From positions 372,001 to 436,000 of the forward strand of contig NZ_CP162004.1 in the NCBI RefSeq assembly GCF_040822115.1: 64,000 bases of DNA, given 5' to 3'. The position numbers and the translations under genes were made by a program. Source of the stretch: Flavobacterium sp. WC2421. Lineage in GTDB: Bacteria > Bacteroidota > Bacteroidia > Flavobacteriales > Flavobacteriaceae. Below, piece by piece: positions 1 through 9,146 of the stretch. The notes under the pieces are model-generated. The model worked only from the letters and a program-made list of their open reading frames with translations. It was not told the DNA's origin and ran no database searches. Every line of letters begins with the position of its first letter. Within the stretch, counting starts at the first letter, position 1.

Positions 1-24
1 CGTAAATTTTTTAGATATTTTATT

Positions 25-32
25 TAAAATTA
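25..32 (-). promoter_or_regulatory. Candidate -7 element for a leftward gene beyond the window
   Basis: Read leftward the sequence is TAATTTTA, one base off the Bacteroidetes -7 consensus TAnnTTTG and identical to the candidate -7 of the GH32 operon (16312-16319). It lies 55-56 bp from the centre of the operator pair at 67-101, the same distance as at susC and GH32. The gene it would serve is left of the window, so this rests on geometry only. Confidence 0.35.
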
Positions 33-66
33 ATTTTTAAATCGACAATTTATTGCATTATAAAAA

Positions 67-101
67 TAAAAACGTTTTCGGAAGTACCGAAAACGTTTTC
101 G
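67..101. promoter_or_regulatory. Tandem LacI-family operator pair 1
   Basis: Two 14-bp boxes with a central CG lie 21 bp apart centre to centre. The right box (88-101) is a perfect palindrome, CGAAAACGTTTTCG. The left box (67-80) matches except for its first two bases. Together they also form a 13-bp inverted repeat with a 5-nt spacer (69-99). LacI-family operators are palindromes centred on CG. The pair matches those at 13751-13784 and 16244-16277. It follows the stop codon of the GyrI-like gene, so it probably controls a leftward gene outside the window. Read on the minus strand it could also form a hairpin followed by T-rich sequence, so a terminator role is possible. Confidence 0.65.
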
Positions 102-138
102 AATTCTTAAAATAAACTTAAATTATAACTTTGTAGTT

Positions 139-1050
139 TTACTCAAATGGGATAACAATTTTAGTTTCCCAAGATAGTTCATCCCCTCCGTTGAAAGGGT
201 TAGCAAGGAAGTGTTCAAGAGGTTTATTAACTAATTTATAATTATGGGCTTTAGCATAATCCAACAAAGCAAACCAAGCTCTATCTGACGTTCTGAAATT
301 GCCATAATAAGTGGCTTCTAGACCTTTTACTGCTTTTATCGTTTTAAATTTTACAATCCCATTATTGATCATTTTTACATCCTTATCAATAGGGAAGCAA
401 TAATTAAAATCAAGTTGCTCTTTGTCAAGATCCCAATTTTCAATTTCTAAATAGGGCCTTCCTATAATTTTAATTTTACTTTGTTCCAAAAAACCAGTAA
501 TAGCAGCATCATTCATTATCATGGTTTGTGCCTTTTCCTGCAGTACACTTTTTAAACTGATATAGGCCACAAAAGTTTCTTCAGATTGTCCTAACCCATC
601 AATTTTAACTTTAAAATTTTCTAAATGCTTATTTAAACCATTTCTAAAATCAGTAATCTTTTTAATTTGTTCTTTTTTAAAGCTAGTATTATAAAAGGGC
701 GCTGTCAATCTATTGTATATGCTATTCTTTTGCTCCTTTATACCTACATTCACCATAGTAATAGAATCATTTATGGAATTAAAATCCCAAGTATATTCCA
801 TTTTAGTACTATCTTTTGTCATTTCTTGCTTAATAAAACCAAAGTTTTTCTTTTCAACAAGAACAAAATTTTCTTTATCAGTAGTCATACGTGTCTTTGA
901 CCACTCTTGAACTCCTTGAAAAACAGTACCAGTCGCAGTTTTAATTTTAAATGAAATACAATAGTCACTTTCTTTAATAAATAGATACCAGATTAAGAAA
1001 AGAGAGAAAACAAAACTAAAAACTAATATTATTATTTTCTTTGTTTTCAT
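139..1050 (-). CDS. GyrI-like effector-binding domain protein with membrane anchor
   Basis: This is a 303-residue protein with one hydrophobic segment at residues 5-26, which is either an uncleaved signal anchor or a signal peptide. Residues about 35-150 resemble an SRPBCC-type domain. The C-terminal half (about 160-303) has the look of a GyrI-like/AraC effector-binding domain, including YYGNFRTSDRAWFALLDYA and a final acidic strand ELSWETKIVIPFE. Such domains bind small hydrophobic or cationic ligands. The specific ligand is unknown. It starts 1 nt after the stop of the haloperoxidase-like gene and is the last gene of a four-gene minus-strand unit. No DNA-binding domain is visible, so it is not an obvious regulator. 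Confidence 0.75.
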   Translation of the reverse strand: MKTKKIIILVFSFVFSLFLIWYLFIKESDYCISFKIKTATGTVFQGVQEWSKTRMTTDKENFVLVEKKNFGFIKQEMTKDSTKMEYTWDFNSINDSITMVNVGIKEQKNSIYNRLTAPFYNTSFKKEQIKKITDFRNGLNKHLENFKVKIDGLGQSEETFVAYISLKSVLQEKAQTMIMNDAAITGFLEQSKIKIIGRPYLEIENWDLDKEQLDFNYCFPIDKDVKMINNGIVKFKTIKAVKGLEATYYGNFRTSDRAWFALLDYAKAHNYKLVNKPLEHFLANPFNGGDELSWETKIVIPFE

Positions 1051-1051
1051 T

Positions 1052-2377
1052 TTACTTCTTCATTTTTAATTTATCAACTATAAAATCGGCTATTTCCTTT
1101 CCTTGAACTATCCCGTTTTCAATTGCTGCTCTATAATGAATCCCTCCATAAAAACGACTCATAGCCGCTTCTTTTGATGCTTCATTAAACGATTTAAATG
1201 TCCTATTTGGCAAACCAAATTGTAATTCTGAATCATCTACAAAAGAGAAATTATCACCGAAAATAGAAGTCAAGATATTTGAAGACACTGTAGAAACAAC
1301 TGAATGCCCACTTGTATATTCAGGAAATGGAGGAGTTTGTAAAGCGGGTTTCCAGTTTTCATCAATTTTTTGATTAATTACAGTTTCTGGACGTATTACA
1401 TTACTTCTGAATTTTTCATCCCAACAACTTATAAAAGCTTCAAACATCCCGATTGAGGTTTCTGTATAAGCGAATACCGTTTTCTCAAAATTAGCTTTCG
1501 ATGTTTTACATGCAATTTTTGTAATCCCCATCCAGTGTGCACCTGGGGTAATTTTCTTTTTAGCAAACATCATGTGCCCTTGACTCACTGATACATACGG
1601 GTTACAGTCCCAAAATTGAGCCATTTTTACCTCGTTGCACGTATCTCCCATTTTTTTCATCTTCAAACTGATATCATAAACTTCTTGTACTTCTTTGAAA
1701 AAAGGAGAGTTTTTATCTAATGAAAAAGGAAGAGCTGGAATGGGTTTAAATTGTGAAGCTGAATCTAAAACCAGAGTTCTAATCTCAGCCCAATGAGGCT
1801 CAATTGCATCCATATATGCTGGAGGTGTAGGCTGCCATCTACCAGCAACATTAGGAAGTACAGAAAACTTAGACATTGTACGCGTTTCCTTGTAATTATC
1901 CTTATCCATCCATTTTTTTATACGAGCAGCCACTTTTAGCCCGTATTCTTTAGAAACTTCAAATTCCTTTTCATTTTCCTTACTCCATTTTTGGTACAAA
2001 CTATCTCTGAATTTTTCCACTAATTCTTCAGAAAAAACCAATTGTTTACTAACATCCATATGGGCAACTAAAGCTGCAACTTCTATATTCACTCCGCTTT
2101 TAGGATCCAATTTTGGAATAGAATCTAGGCCTTTCAATTGATTTTGAAGACTTCCGTAGGTCTTACTGTTTTGAGCAATTATCTCGTATGCTGCAATATT
2201 TGGATATACAAAAATCCTACTAGCAACTGGTGGCGAAAAAATATCATGAACCATAATTTGGGTCACATTTTCAACAGCAGCACTATATTCATCTGGAGTT
2301 ACTATAATCGATTTTTCTTTTTTACAAGAAACAAAAAGGAGACTTAACGAAGCGATTATAAAAAATTTAGTTTTCAT
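1052..2377 (-). CDS. Vanadium-dependent haloperoxidase-like / PAP2 superfamily lipoprotein
   Basis: The 441-aa protein begins with a lipoprotein signal (FVSCKKEK, lipobox Cys at about residue 18). It carries the three signature segments of the vanadate-binding PAP2/haloperoxidase superfamily. These are a Lys/Arg-Pro segment near residue 329 (SNVIRPETVINQ), PEYTSGHSVVS near 354, and SRFYGGIHYRAAIENG near 410. The family either oxidises halides with peroxide or acts as an acid phosphatase, and sequence alone does not separate the two. The lipobox places it in the cell envelope. It lies 35 nt downstream of the second VCBS gene, with the GyrI-like gene 1 nt further on. Close linkage to VCBS/ASPIC and SusCD genes recurs in Flavobacteriia as I recall it, but the role there is unclear. 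Confidence 0.85.
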   Translation of the reverse strand: MKTKFFIIASLSLLFVSCKKEKSIIVTPDEYSAAVENVTQIMVHDIFSPPVASRIFVYPNIAAYEIIAQNSKTYGSLQNQLKGLDSIPKLDPKSGVNIEVAALVAHMDVSKQLVFSEELVEKFRDSLYQKWSKENEKEFEVSKEYGLKVAARIKKWMDKDNYKETRTMSKFSVLPNVAGRWQPTPPAYMDAIEPHWAEIRTLVLDSASQFKPIPALPFSLDKNSPFFKEVQEVYDISLKMKKMGDTCNEVKMAQFWDCNPYVSVSQGHMMFAKKKITPGAHWMGITKIACKTSKANFEKTVFAYTETSIGMFEAFISCWDEKFRSNVIRPETVINQKIDENWKPALQTPPFPEYTSGHSVVSTVSSNILTSIFGDNFSFVDDSELQFGLPNRTFKSFNEASKEAAMSRFYGGIHYRAAIENGIVQGKEIADFIVDKLKMKK

Positions 2378-2412
2378 TTTAATCTGTTTTTTAATATTTA
2401 TTTTAGAATGAA

Positions 2413-5400
2413 TTATTGAGCCATTGGTATTTCGAATACCTCAGCTTTATTATTATTAACAGTTACTAATAGGTACTTTTTACCATTAAATTTTATAATA
2501 TCTAAATGTCTAACTGCCTTCTGTGACAAATCAATACCTATTTTACTCCCTAATATTATTTCCTTTTGGTTCTTAATTAAAGCACCAGAAAATCCATCAA
2601 ATCTACTATGATAAGGAGCTACCCCAAAATAATTTCCAGCTGCAAATACAGATTCTTTTTTAGCAGAATCAAAATTTGATTTTACAAAGCAATTAATTGG
2701 TGCCACTTGTAAATCATTTGAAAAAGGTACAAAGATGAATTTACCATTTTGATTTTTCAAATAACCTGATTTCAAATTATCAACCTCAAACAATTTAGCT
2801 TTAGAAAGCATTTGTGGACTAAATACCTCTTCTACCGTTTTTCCTGCAAATGATTTATACGATTTGAATTTCTTTTTTATCATCCCACTGAATTGTTCGG
2901 CAAGCTCATCAAGACCTAATGTAGTGTAGTATCTTCCATTTTTTTCAATGGCCACAATTGTTTCAAAAGAGCCATTAGCATCAAAATCATCATAATACAT
3001 TTTCATTGGAAATTCATCAGAAGCTTTAAACTTGGAATTTAATCCCCAATTCCCAACCATATAGTCTAAATCTCCGTCATTATCAATATCAAACGGAATA
3101 ATAGCTTGCCATAAACCATTACTTTTTTCTGGAAAAACGGTTGCAGTTACATCAGTAAATTTTCCATTTTTATTCGCAAAAAATGTTGGTTTCATCCACT
3201 CTCCTATAACTATAATGTCCACTTTACCGTCTTTATTGAAATCAGTAAAGACAGCGTCTGTAACCATTCCAACTTTAGAAAAAGTATTATTTTCTACTTT
3301 AGTAAATACCCCTTTATTATTATTTAGTAAAAAACAATCTGGCATACTTCCAAAACGATTGTTTATTGAACTATTCCCTATAAAAAGATCCAGGTCCCCA
3401 TCATTATCATAATCAAACATTCTGACAACTGAAGCATTTTGAGCTAATTCCGTCAATGTAGTTTTGGCCAGTTGCTTATTCATAGAAAGATACAAACGAT
3501 CTTGCAAATTAGAGGCGTTTTCACCACCTCCAGAGACAACAAATAAATCATTTAGTTTGTCATTATTAAAATCACCTATAACCGCAGATGCATCTTCATA
3601 AATAGAATCTTTTTCAATTTCAGCAAATGATTTTTTTGAAAACCCATTTGAGTTTTGAATGTAAATACTCGCTTTTTTATCTTTAGAACCTCCAAAGAAT
3701 ATATCTTCTTTACCATCTCCATTCAAATCGCCAATAGCTGTTGCTGGACCACGATCAGAACGTTGGTATGGTATCATCTTTTGTGCTAAGAAATCAATAT
3801 AATCATTTTCTTGGTGAACAAAATTAATCCCCAAATTAGTTTCGTTCTTTCTAAAAACTGGCGAAACCATAGGATGCAACTTTTGGTAATCAAATACTTT
3901 TCTGTTTTTAGCTGCCTTTACAATAAGCGTTTGATTTACTTTTACATTTTTTAATGTTTGATATGTTTTGTCTGGCCAAATCACAACTAAAGAATCTACG
4001 ATGGTTGTTTTCCCATATCCAAAATGGATCATTGGTTCAGACGAAGATTGAAAACCTCTTGTAGTTTGCAATTCTTTAAATTGTTTTTTGCCTTTTACAT
4101 ATGAAATTACTTTTGCTCCTATTCCAAAGGTGTTTTCCCCTTCAAACTCCAATTTCAATTTTAAATAATTTGAGGCAGTATCCGTTCGATTAATATAAAC
4201 TGATGCAATGCTATTTAAATTATTTGTGATCACATCAAGATCTCCATCATTATCAATATCAGCATATCCACTACCATTTGAAATTATAGAATCATTTTCA
4301 ATCCATTGCTTTGATTTATTTTTGAACTGCAAATCTTTAGATCCTTGAAAAACAAAATTGGTCACATTTCCTTTCGGCATTTTTTTCAACGCTTCTTTAT
4401 CTAGTAATTTTGTAGATGTAATTTTATTTTTTATTTGATCATTTGAGTAATATTTCACATAATCCAAATCATTTGGACGCTTAGGAATTCCGTTACATAT
4501 AAATATATCTTGTTCACCATCTTGATCATAATCCGCAAAAAGAGCACTCCAACTCCAGTCTGAAGCTGCAACACCATTTAGTAATGCCGTTTCTGTAAAG
4601 TTATTTCCAGCATTATTCAATTGCAGCATATTTCGAGTATATTGATAATGATACCCCAATTTTTCAGTTCGCATTTTCAACATCTGAACATTATCATCTC
4701 CTAATGAAGATTTTAATACTTTTTCATCCTCAGGAAGCATATCTAAAGTTAAGATATCTGGAAAACCATCATGATTAATGTCGGCTACGTCCACTCCCAT
4801 AGAAAATCTACTAGTATGTCCAAAATGACTTTTTAAACTTTCCGTAAAAGTTCCATCTCCATTATTCAAGTAATAATAGTCATCTTCATGAAAATCATTC
4901 CCTACATAAATATCTGGATAACCATCTAAATTAAAATCTGAAATAGCCAATCCAAGCCCATAACCATTAGCTCCACCAAAAATTCCTGCTTTTTCACTTA
5001 CATCAACAAATTTTCCATTATCATTTCGAAATAACTTGTCTCCACATTCGTAACTTCTTTTATTTCTAATATCTGAATTTCCAAAAGACTCTTCCGAATG
5101 GACTGCGTGATTTAATAAATACATATCTAAATCCCCATCTAAATCATAATCAAAAAAAGCTACTGATGAACTATAATTATCAAGATCCAATCCATATTCT
5201 GCAGCACTTTCTGTAAATGTATTGTTCTTATTATTGATAAATAATTCATTATGCCCTTCGAATCCATTGATTCCAACTACTGCACAAACATAAATATCTA
5301 GATAACCATCTCCATTTACATCAGCCATCACGGTGCCTGAACTCCAATCACTTTGACCCTCAACTCCCGCTTTTACGGTAATATCTTCAAATTTATTTCC

Positions 5401-5670
5401 CCCTTTGTTTAAATACAACTTATTCTTACCTTGATTTGAAGTGAAATAAATATCTACTAGTCCATCATTATTTATATCTCCAAGCGCTACTCCACCTCCA
5501 TTATAATAATAAAGGTAGTCCAGAATTGAAATATTTTTGGATGGGACTAACTGGTTGTTGAACGTAATATTACTTTTGTCTGAAGCTAGTTTCTCAAATA
5601 AATGGTTTTGTTTTTTAGTACAACTTACCACCAAAAAGAAAAATAGTACTATTCGAAAAAAATTATTCAT
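2413..5670 (-). CDS. VCBS/FG-GAP repeat lipoprotein with ASPIC/UnbV domain (second copy)
   Basis: This is a large outer-surface or periplasmic lipoprotein of about 1085 aa. I chose the ATG at 5670 rather than the one at 5736, because it gives a clean lipoprotein signal (MNNFFRIVLFFFLVVSCTKK). The chosen start overlaps the upstream stop by 8 nt (ATGAATAA), which suggests translational coupling. Many repeats of the form D-x-N-x-D-G-x-x-D-I-Y run through the protein. These are FG-GAP/VCBS beta-propeller blades with calcium-binding loops. An ASPIC/UnbV segment near residues 530-590 includes TTRGFQSSSEPMIHFGYG and VVIWPDK. It is paralogous to the preceding gene. The function is not established; a role in binding surface polysaccharide or protein is inferred. 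Confidence 0.88.
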   Translation of the reverse strand: MNNFFRIVLFFFLVVSCTKKQNHLFEKLASDKSNITFNNQLVPSKNISILDYLYYYNGGGVALGDINNDGLVDIYFTSNQGKNKLYLNKGGNKFEDITVKAGVEGQSDWSSGTVMADVNGDGYLDIYVCAVVGINGFEGHNELFINNKNNTFTESAAEYGLDLDNYSSSVAFFDYDLDGDLDMYLLNHAVHSEESFGNSDIRNKRSYECGDKLFRNDNGKFVDVSEKAGIFGGANGYGLGLAISDFNLDGYPDIYVGNDFHEDDYYYLNNGDGTFTESLKSHFGHTSRFSMGVDVADINHDGFPDILTLDMLPEDEKVLKSSLGDDNVQMLKMRTEKLGYHYQYTRNMLQLNNAGNNFTETALLNGVAASDWSWSALFADYDQDGEQDIFICNGIPKRPNDLDYVKYYSNDQIKNKITSTKLLDKEALKKMPKGNVTNFVFQGSKDLQFKNKSKQWIENDSIISNGSGYADIDNDGDLDVITNNLNSIASVYINRTDTASNYLKLKLEFEGENTFGIGAKVISYVKGKKQFKELQTTRGFQSSSEPMIHFGYGKTTIVDSLVVIWPDKTYQTLKNVKVNQTLIVKAAKNRKVFDYQKLHPMVSPVFRKNETNLGINFVHQENDYIDFLAQKMIPYQRSDRGPATAIGDLNGDGKEDIFFGGSKDKKASIYIQNSNGFSKKSFAEIEKDSIYEDASAVIGDFNNDKLNDLFVVSGGGENASNLQDRLYLSMNKQLAKTTLTELAQNASVVRMFDYDNDGDLDLFIGNSSINNRFGSMPDCFLLNNNKGVFTKVENNTFSKVGMVTDAVFTDFNKDGKVDIIVIGEWMKPTFFANKNGKFTDVTATVFPEKSNGLWQAIIPFDIDNDGDLDYMVGNWGLNSKFKASDEFPMKMYYDDFDANGSFETIVAIEKNGRYYTTLGLDELAEQFSGMIKKKFKSYKSFAGKTVEEVFSPQMLSKAKLFEVDNLKSGYLKNQNGKFIFVPFSNDLQVAPINCFVKSNFDSAKKESVFAAGNYFGVAPYHSRFDGFSGALIKNQKEIILGSKIGIDLSQKAVRHLDIIKFNGKKYLLVTVNNNKAEVFEIPMAQ

Positions 5671-8600
5671 TGCTTTTAAATATTTTTGGTGAGTTGTCGT
5701 TAATAACTGCAATAACCGAAACAGAGTTATTTGCATTTTTTATTGATTTTAAATGTTTTACTTCCCCTCTCATGAAGAATCCTGATTTATTATAGGGAAC
5801 CCAAGAATAGGTTCCGTTTTTATTTCCTAGAAGTAGGCTTCCATAGTTTGAATCCAATCTAGAAAACTGAGGTTTAAATTCATATTGATTTCCACCCAAA
5901 AGAATATCTAAAATACCATCTTTATTCACATCCATAGTACAAATTGTATTTACACAAGAGAACTGAACTTCTTTAGGAAGCAATTTTATTTCAAATTGTC
6001 CATTCTCTTTATTAATAGCAATTACACTTTCCTGAATCGTAGCCTCTTTTTGTATTGTATTGTCAACAACCTCTTTAGCGAATAATTCTTGAAAAGTCTT
6101 TTTAGCATAATCAGCATAACTTAAATTCTTCTTTTTAATCATCGGAATTTGTTTTGCAACATCTTGTTTTAAGTTCAGCGGTAAATCCTTTCCGTCAATA
6201 GAACGCGTTGCAATTTGCTCAATTGTTCCATTATTGTCAAAATCATTTACAAATAAACGCATCGGATTTGCCTTTGTAGCCTTGTAATTTGTGTTTGTTC
6301 CTTTATTTCCTAAAATCAAATCCTTTTTTCCATCATTATTCAAATCAACACAGGTTACTGCATTCCAAAAACCGGAATATTCTGAAAGATTAGACTTGAA
6401 TTCAGCCAATCTTTTCCCTGTGTTTCTAAATATTCTTGGAGCCATCCAATCCCCAACAAGGATTAAATCTTTTTTGGAGTCATTATCAATATCTTCCCAA
6501 ACTGCATCTGTAACCATTCCAACTTCATTCAATTTGAATGCCACTTTATCAGTACTGTTTGTGAAATTTCCTTTTCCATCATTTTCTAATAGTAAATGTT
6601 TGGGATTAATTCCATAAACCCCAGGAACAGATCGGCTACCAATAAAAACATCAACATCCCCATCATTGTCAAAATCATAAGCTGCTATAACAGAAACGTT
6701 ACTGTTAGTTGTAGGAACAACCGTTTTACTTTTGGTAAACATCCCTTTTCCATTATTCAAATACAAACGGTTTTTATAATTCGCCTGATCTGCTTTTTCA
6801 TTTCCTCCAGAACCAACTAATAAATCCAAATCGCCATCGCCATCTGCATCAAAAAAGCTGGCAGCCGTATCTTCATAATTAGCATCCGAATCTAAATCAA
6901 CTTGGCTTGTGATAGCAAAATTATCATTTCCTTTATTCAAATATATTTTCCCTGGGGCTCCTTTAGCGCCACCAATATAAAGATCTTCATTCCCATCACC
7001 ATTAATATCTCCAACCGCTAGTGAAGGTCCTTCTTGAGAAAGTTCTTTTGAGATTAAACCTTCGTAATCAAAATCGATATAATCATTTTCTTTATGTGTA
7101 ATGAAATTTGATTTCTTTTCTGTAAATAAAGGTTTAGTTTTATCAACTTTAGGAATATAATTTAATTTAGCATCTGCAACATTCAAATTAAGTGTCGTAT
7201 TATTGACCACTTTATTAATGGTTTGAAATTTACCATTTGGCCAAATTACTTGTAATGAGTCAATTTTTTTAGTTCCAATACCAAAAGTCATTACATAATC
7301 TATAGACGATTGAAACCCTCTTGAAGGAATTAATTCTTGTCGTATAATTTCATTTCCAGAAAACAATTCTACAACACTCCCTACACCAAATTTATTCAGA
7401 TTATCGCCTTTCAACTTCACTTTTACAAAATGATTTTTTTTGTTTTTCTCTGAATTATTTTTATAAACAAAAGCCTCCATATTAACATTATTGACAATCA
7501 AATCTAAATCTCCATCATTGTCTAAATCACCATATGCCGCACCATTTGAAAAACTAGGCGTACTTAATCCCCAGTTTTGAGCTTCATTTGTAAAGGTTAA
7601 ATTTTTATTGTTTTTAAAGGCATAATTAGGAATAGGTGTGCTTGGCATCCTATTTATAATGGTTTCAATTTGTTCTTTTTTACCAGTAACAACCATTTTT
7701 TGCATAAATTCATTCGCAAAAAAATCAACAAAATCTTGATTGGTTAAATCATGATAAATACCATTACAAACATAAATATCTTTGTATCCGTCATTATCCA
7801 TATCAAACATTAAAGCCCCCCAACTCCAATCAGTTTTTGAAACCCCTGCATAATTGGCAATTTCCGAAAATTGATTGTTGCCATTATTAATTTGAAGGGT
7901 ATTTTCCATGTATTGATTGAAAAAATCCAAATTCAATTTTCGAAGATATAAATCGTAATTTTCAAAACTAGTAGTGTTTTTCAATCGCTCATCTCCTTCA
8001 GGCAACATATCCGTTACAAATATATCCGCCTTACCATCATTATTAACATCGGCCATGTCAGCACCCATCGAAGATTGACTGATGTGAGAAGCCCATCCTT
8101 GAATTTGCTCAGTGAAGGTTCCATTTTTATTATTTATGTATAAGTAATCTCTTTCATAAAAATCATTTGAGATATAAATATCTGGATACAAATCTCCATT
8201 TACATCACCTACTGTGACTCCTAAACCAAAACCAATAAGGCTTCCATATATCCCAGATTCCTTACTTACATCAACAAATTTACCATTATCATTACGTAAT
8301 AATCTGTCTCCACCACCTTTTAGAATATCGGCAACATCCCAGTCTTTATCCCTTAATTCTCTTTTATTAGAATAATTAAGACTACTTACAGGTATAAAAC
8401 TATTATTTAAGATATATACATCTAGGTCTCCATCTTTATCATAGTCAAAAAATGCAGCATGGGTTGTTATTCCGGTATCGGCCAAATTATATTGTTCAGC
8501 TTTATCTGTAAAAGTACCATTTCCATTATTAATAAAAAGTTCGTTTTTTTGATTATCACCTTTAATACTTCCTGCATTACAAACATAAATATCTAATAAT

Positions 8601-8980
8601 CCATCCCCATTAAGGTCGACCATTACTACACCAGTTGACCAGGATTTAGTCCCTTCAACACCTGCTTTTTTAGATATATCTTCAAATTTGAAATTTCCTT
8701 TATTTAAGTATAATTTATTAGCACCCAGATTTGAAGTAAAATAGATATCAGAAAGCCCGTCATTGTTTATATCACCAATAGCGACACCTCCACCATTATA
8801 GAAATTTCGGTATTTGAATATATTCATATCCTCCCCATTTTTCACCTCATTAATAAAATTAATACCGGTTTGTGAAGTTTCAAGTTTGGAAAAAAGGGCA
8901 TTTTTATTATCAGAATTTTCTTGGGAACAATTGACAAAAAGAAGAATAAAAATTGAAAAGAAAATAGAACGATTAAACAT
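5663..8980 (-). CDS. VCBS/FG-GAP repeat lipoprotein with ASPIC/UnbV domain (first copy)
   Basis: The 1105-aa protein has a lipoprotein signal (FILLFVNCSQEN). It is a series of calcium-loop propeller repeats such as GDINNDGLSDIYFTSN and DLNGDGLLDIYVC, and it has an ASPIC/UnbV segment near residues 530-590 (SRGFQSSIDYVMTFGIG, LQVIWPNGK). It is the first gene of a minus-strand set that continues into its paralogue, the haloperoxidase-like gene and the GyrI-like gene. The terminator at 9084-9110 separates it from susCD. I found no good -7 element in the 100 bp upstream, so partial read-through from susCD may feed it. The tandem pair probably arose by duplication, and the copies have diverged considerably. 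Confidence 0.88.
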   Translation of the reverse strand: MFNRSIFFSIFILLFVNCSQENSDNKNALFSKLETSQTGINFINEVKNGEDMNIFKYRNFYNGGGVAIGDINNDGLSDIYFTSNLGANKLYLNKGNFKFEDISKKAGVEGTKSWSTGVVMVDLNGDGLLDIYVCNAGSIKGDNQKNELFINNGNGTFTDKAEQYNLADTGITTHAAFFDYDKDGDLDVYILNNSFIPVSSLNYSNKRELRDKDWDVADILKGGGDRLLRNDNGKFVDVSKESGIYGSLIGFGLGVTVGDVNGDLYPDIYISNDFYERDYLYINNKNGTFTEQIQGWASHISQSSMGADMADVNNDGKADIFVTDMLPEGDERLKNTTSFENYDLYLRKLNLDFFNQYMENTLQINNGNNQFSEIANYAGVSKTDWSWGALMFDMDNDGYKDIYVCNGIYHDLTNQDFVDFFANEFMQKMVVTGKKEQIETIINRMPSTPIPNYAFKNNKNLTFTNEAQNWGLSTPSFSNGAAYGDLDNDGDLDLIVNNVNMEAFVYKNNSEKNKKNHFVKVKLKGDNLNKFGVGSVVELFSGNEIIRQELIPSRGFQSSIDYVMTFGIGTKKIDSLQVIWPNGKFQTINKVVNNTTLNLNVADAKLNYIPKVDKTKPLFTEKKSNFITHKENDYIDFDYEGLISKELSQEGPSLAVGDINGDGNEDLYIGGAKGAPGKIYLNKGNDNFAITSQVDLDSDANYEDTAASFFDADGDGDLDLLVGSGGNEKADQANYKNRLYLNNGKGMFTKSKTVVPTTNSNVSVIAAYDFDNDGDVDVFIGSRSVPGVYGINPKHLLLENDGKGNFTNSTDKVAFKLNEVGMVTDAVWEDIDNDSKKDLILVGDWMAPRIFRNTGKRLAEFKSNLSEYSGFWNAVTCVDLNNDGKKDLILGNKGTNTNYKATKANPMRLFVNDFDNNGTIEQIATRSIDGKDLPLNLKQDVAKQIPMIKKKNLSYADYAKKTFQELFAKEVVDNTIQKEATIQESVIAINKENGQFEIKLLPKEVQFSCVNTICTMDVNKDGILDILLGGNQYEFKPQFSRLDSNYGSLLLGNKNGTYSWVPYNKSGFFMRGEVKHLKSIKNANNSVSVIAVINDNSPKIFKSNE

Positions 8981-9083
8981 ATTATACGTAGTATTTGGTT
9001 AAGACATTTTGAAAGGAAAGAAAGGTCTAATTTATATAATATTCAGTAAATAAAACAATGAATAGCGTTAAAATTAAAAAAAT

Positions 9084-9110
9084 AAAGAGGGCAATACGAT
9101 TGCCCTCTTT
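9084..9110 (-). terminator. Rho-independent terminator of susCD
   Basis: A perfect 11-bp stem (AAAGAGGGCAA / TTGCCCTCTTT) with a 5-nt loop is followed on the minus strand by TATTTTTTT. It lies between the susD stop and the VCBS gene start. Confidence 0.9.
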
Positions 9111-9146
9111 ATAACTAACTCAAAACATAATAATATTTTCTAAAAC

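Noticed and set aside
67..101. Interpretation of the left-edge palindrome only as a terminator of the GyrI-like gene
   Set aside because: The boxes are nearly identical to the promoter-linked pairs at susC and GH65/GH32, including spacing. A terminator role is kept only as a secondary possibility.
2413..8980. Regularly spaced similar DNA segments that look like a repeat array
   Set aside because: They are codons of the D-x-N-x-D-G-x-x-D protein repeats in the two VCBS genes, not DNA repeats or a CRISPR array.
9084..9110. Possible operator palindrome after susD
   Set aside because: The perfect stem followed by a T run on the transcribed strand is a plain intrinsic terminator.
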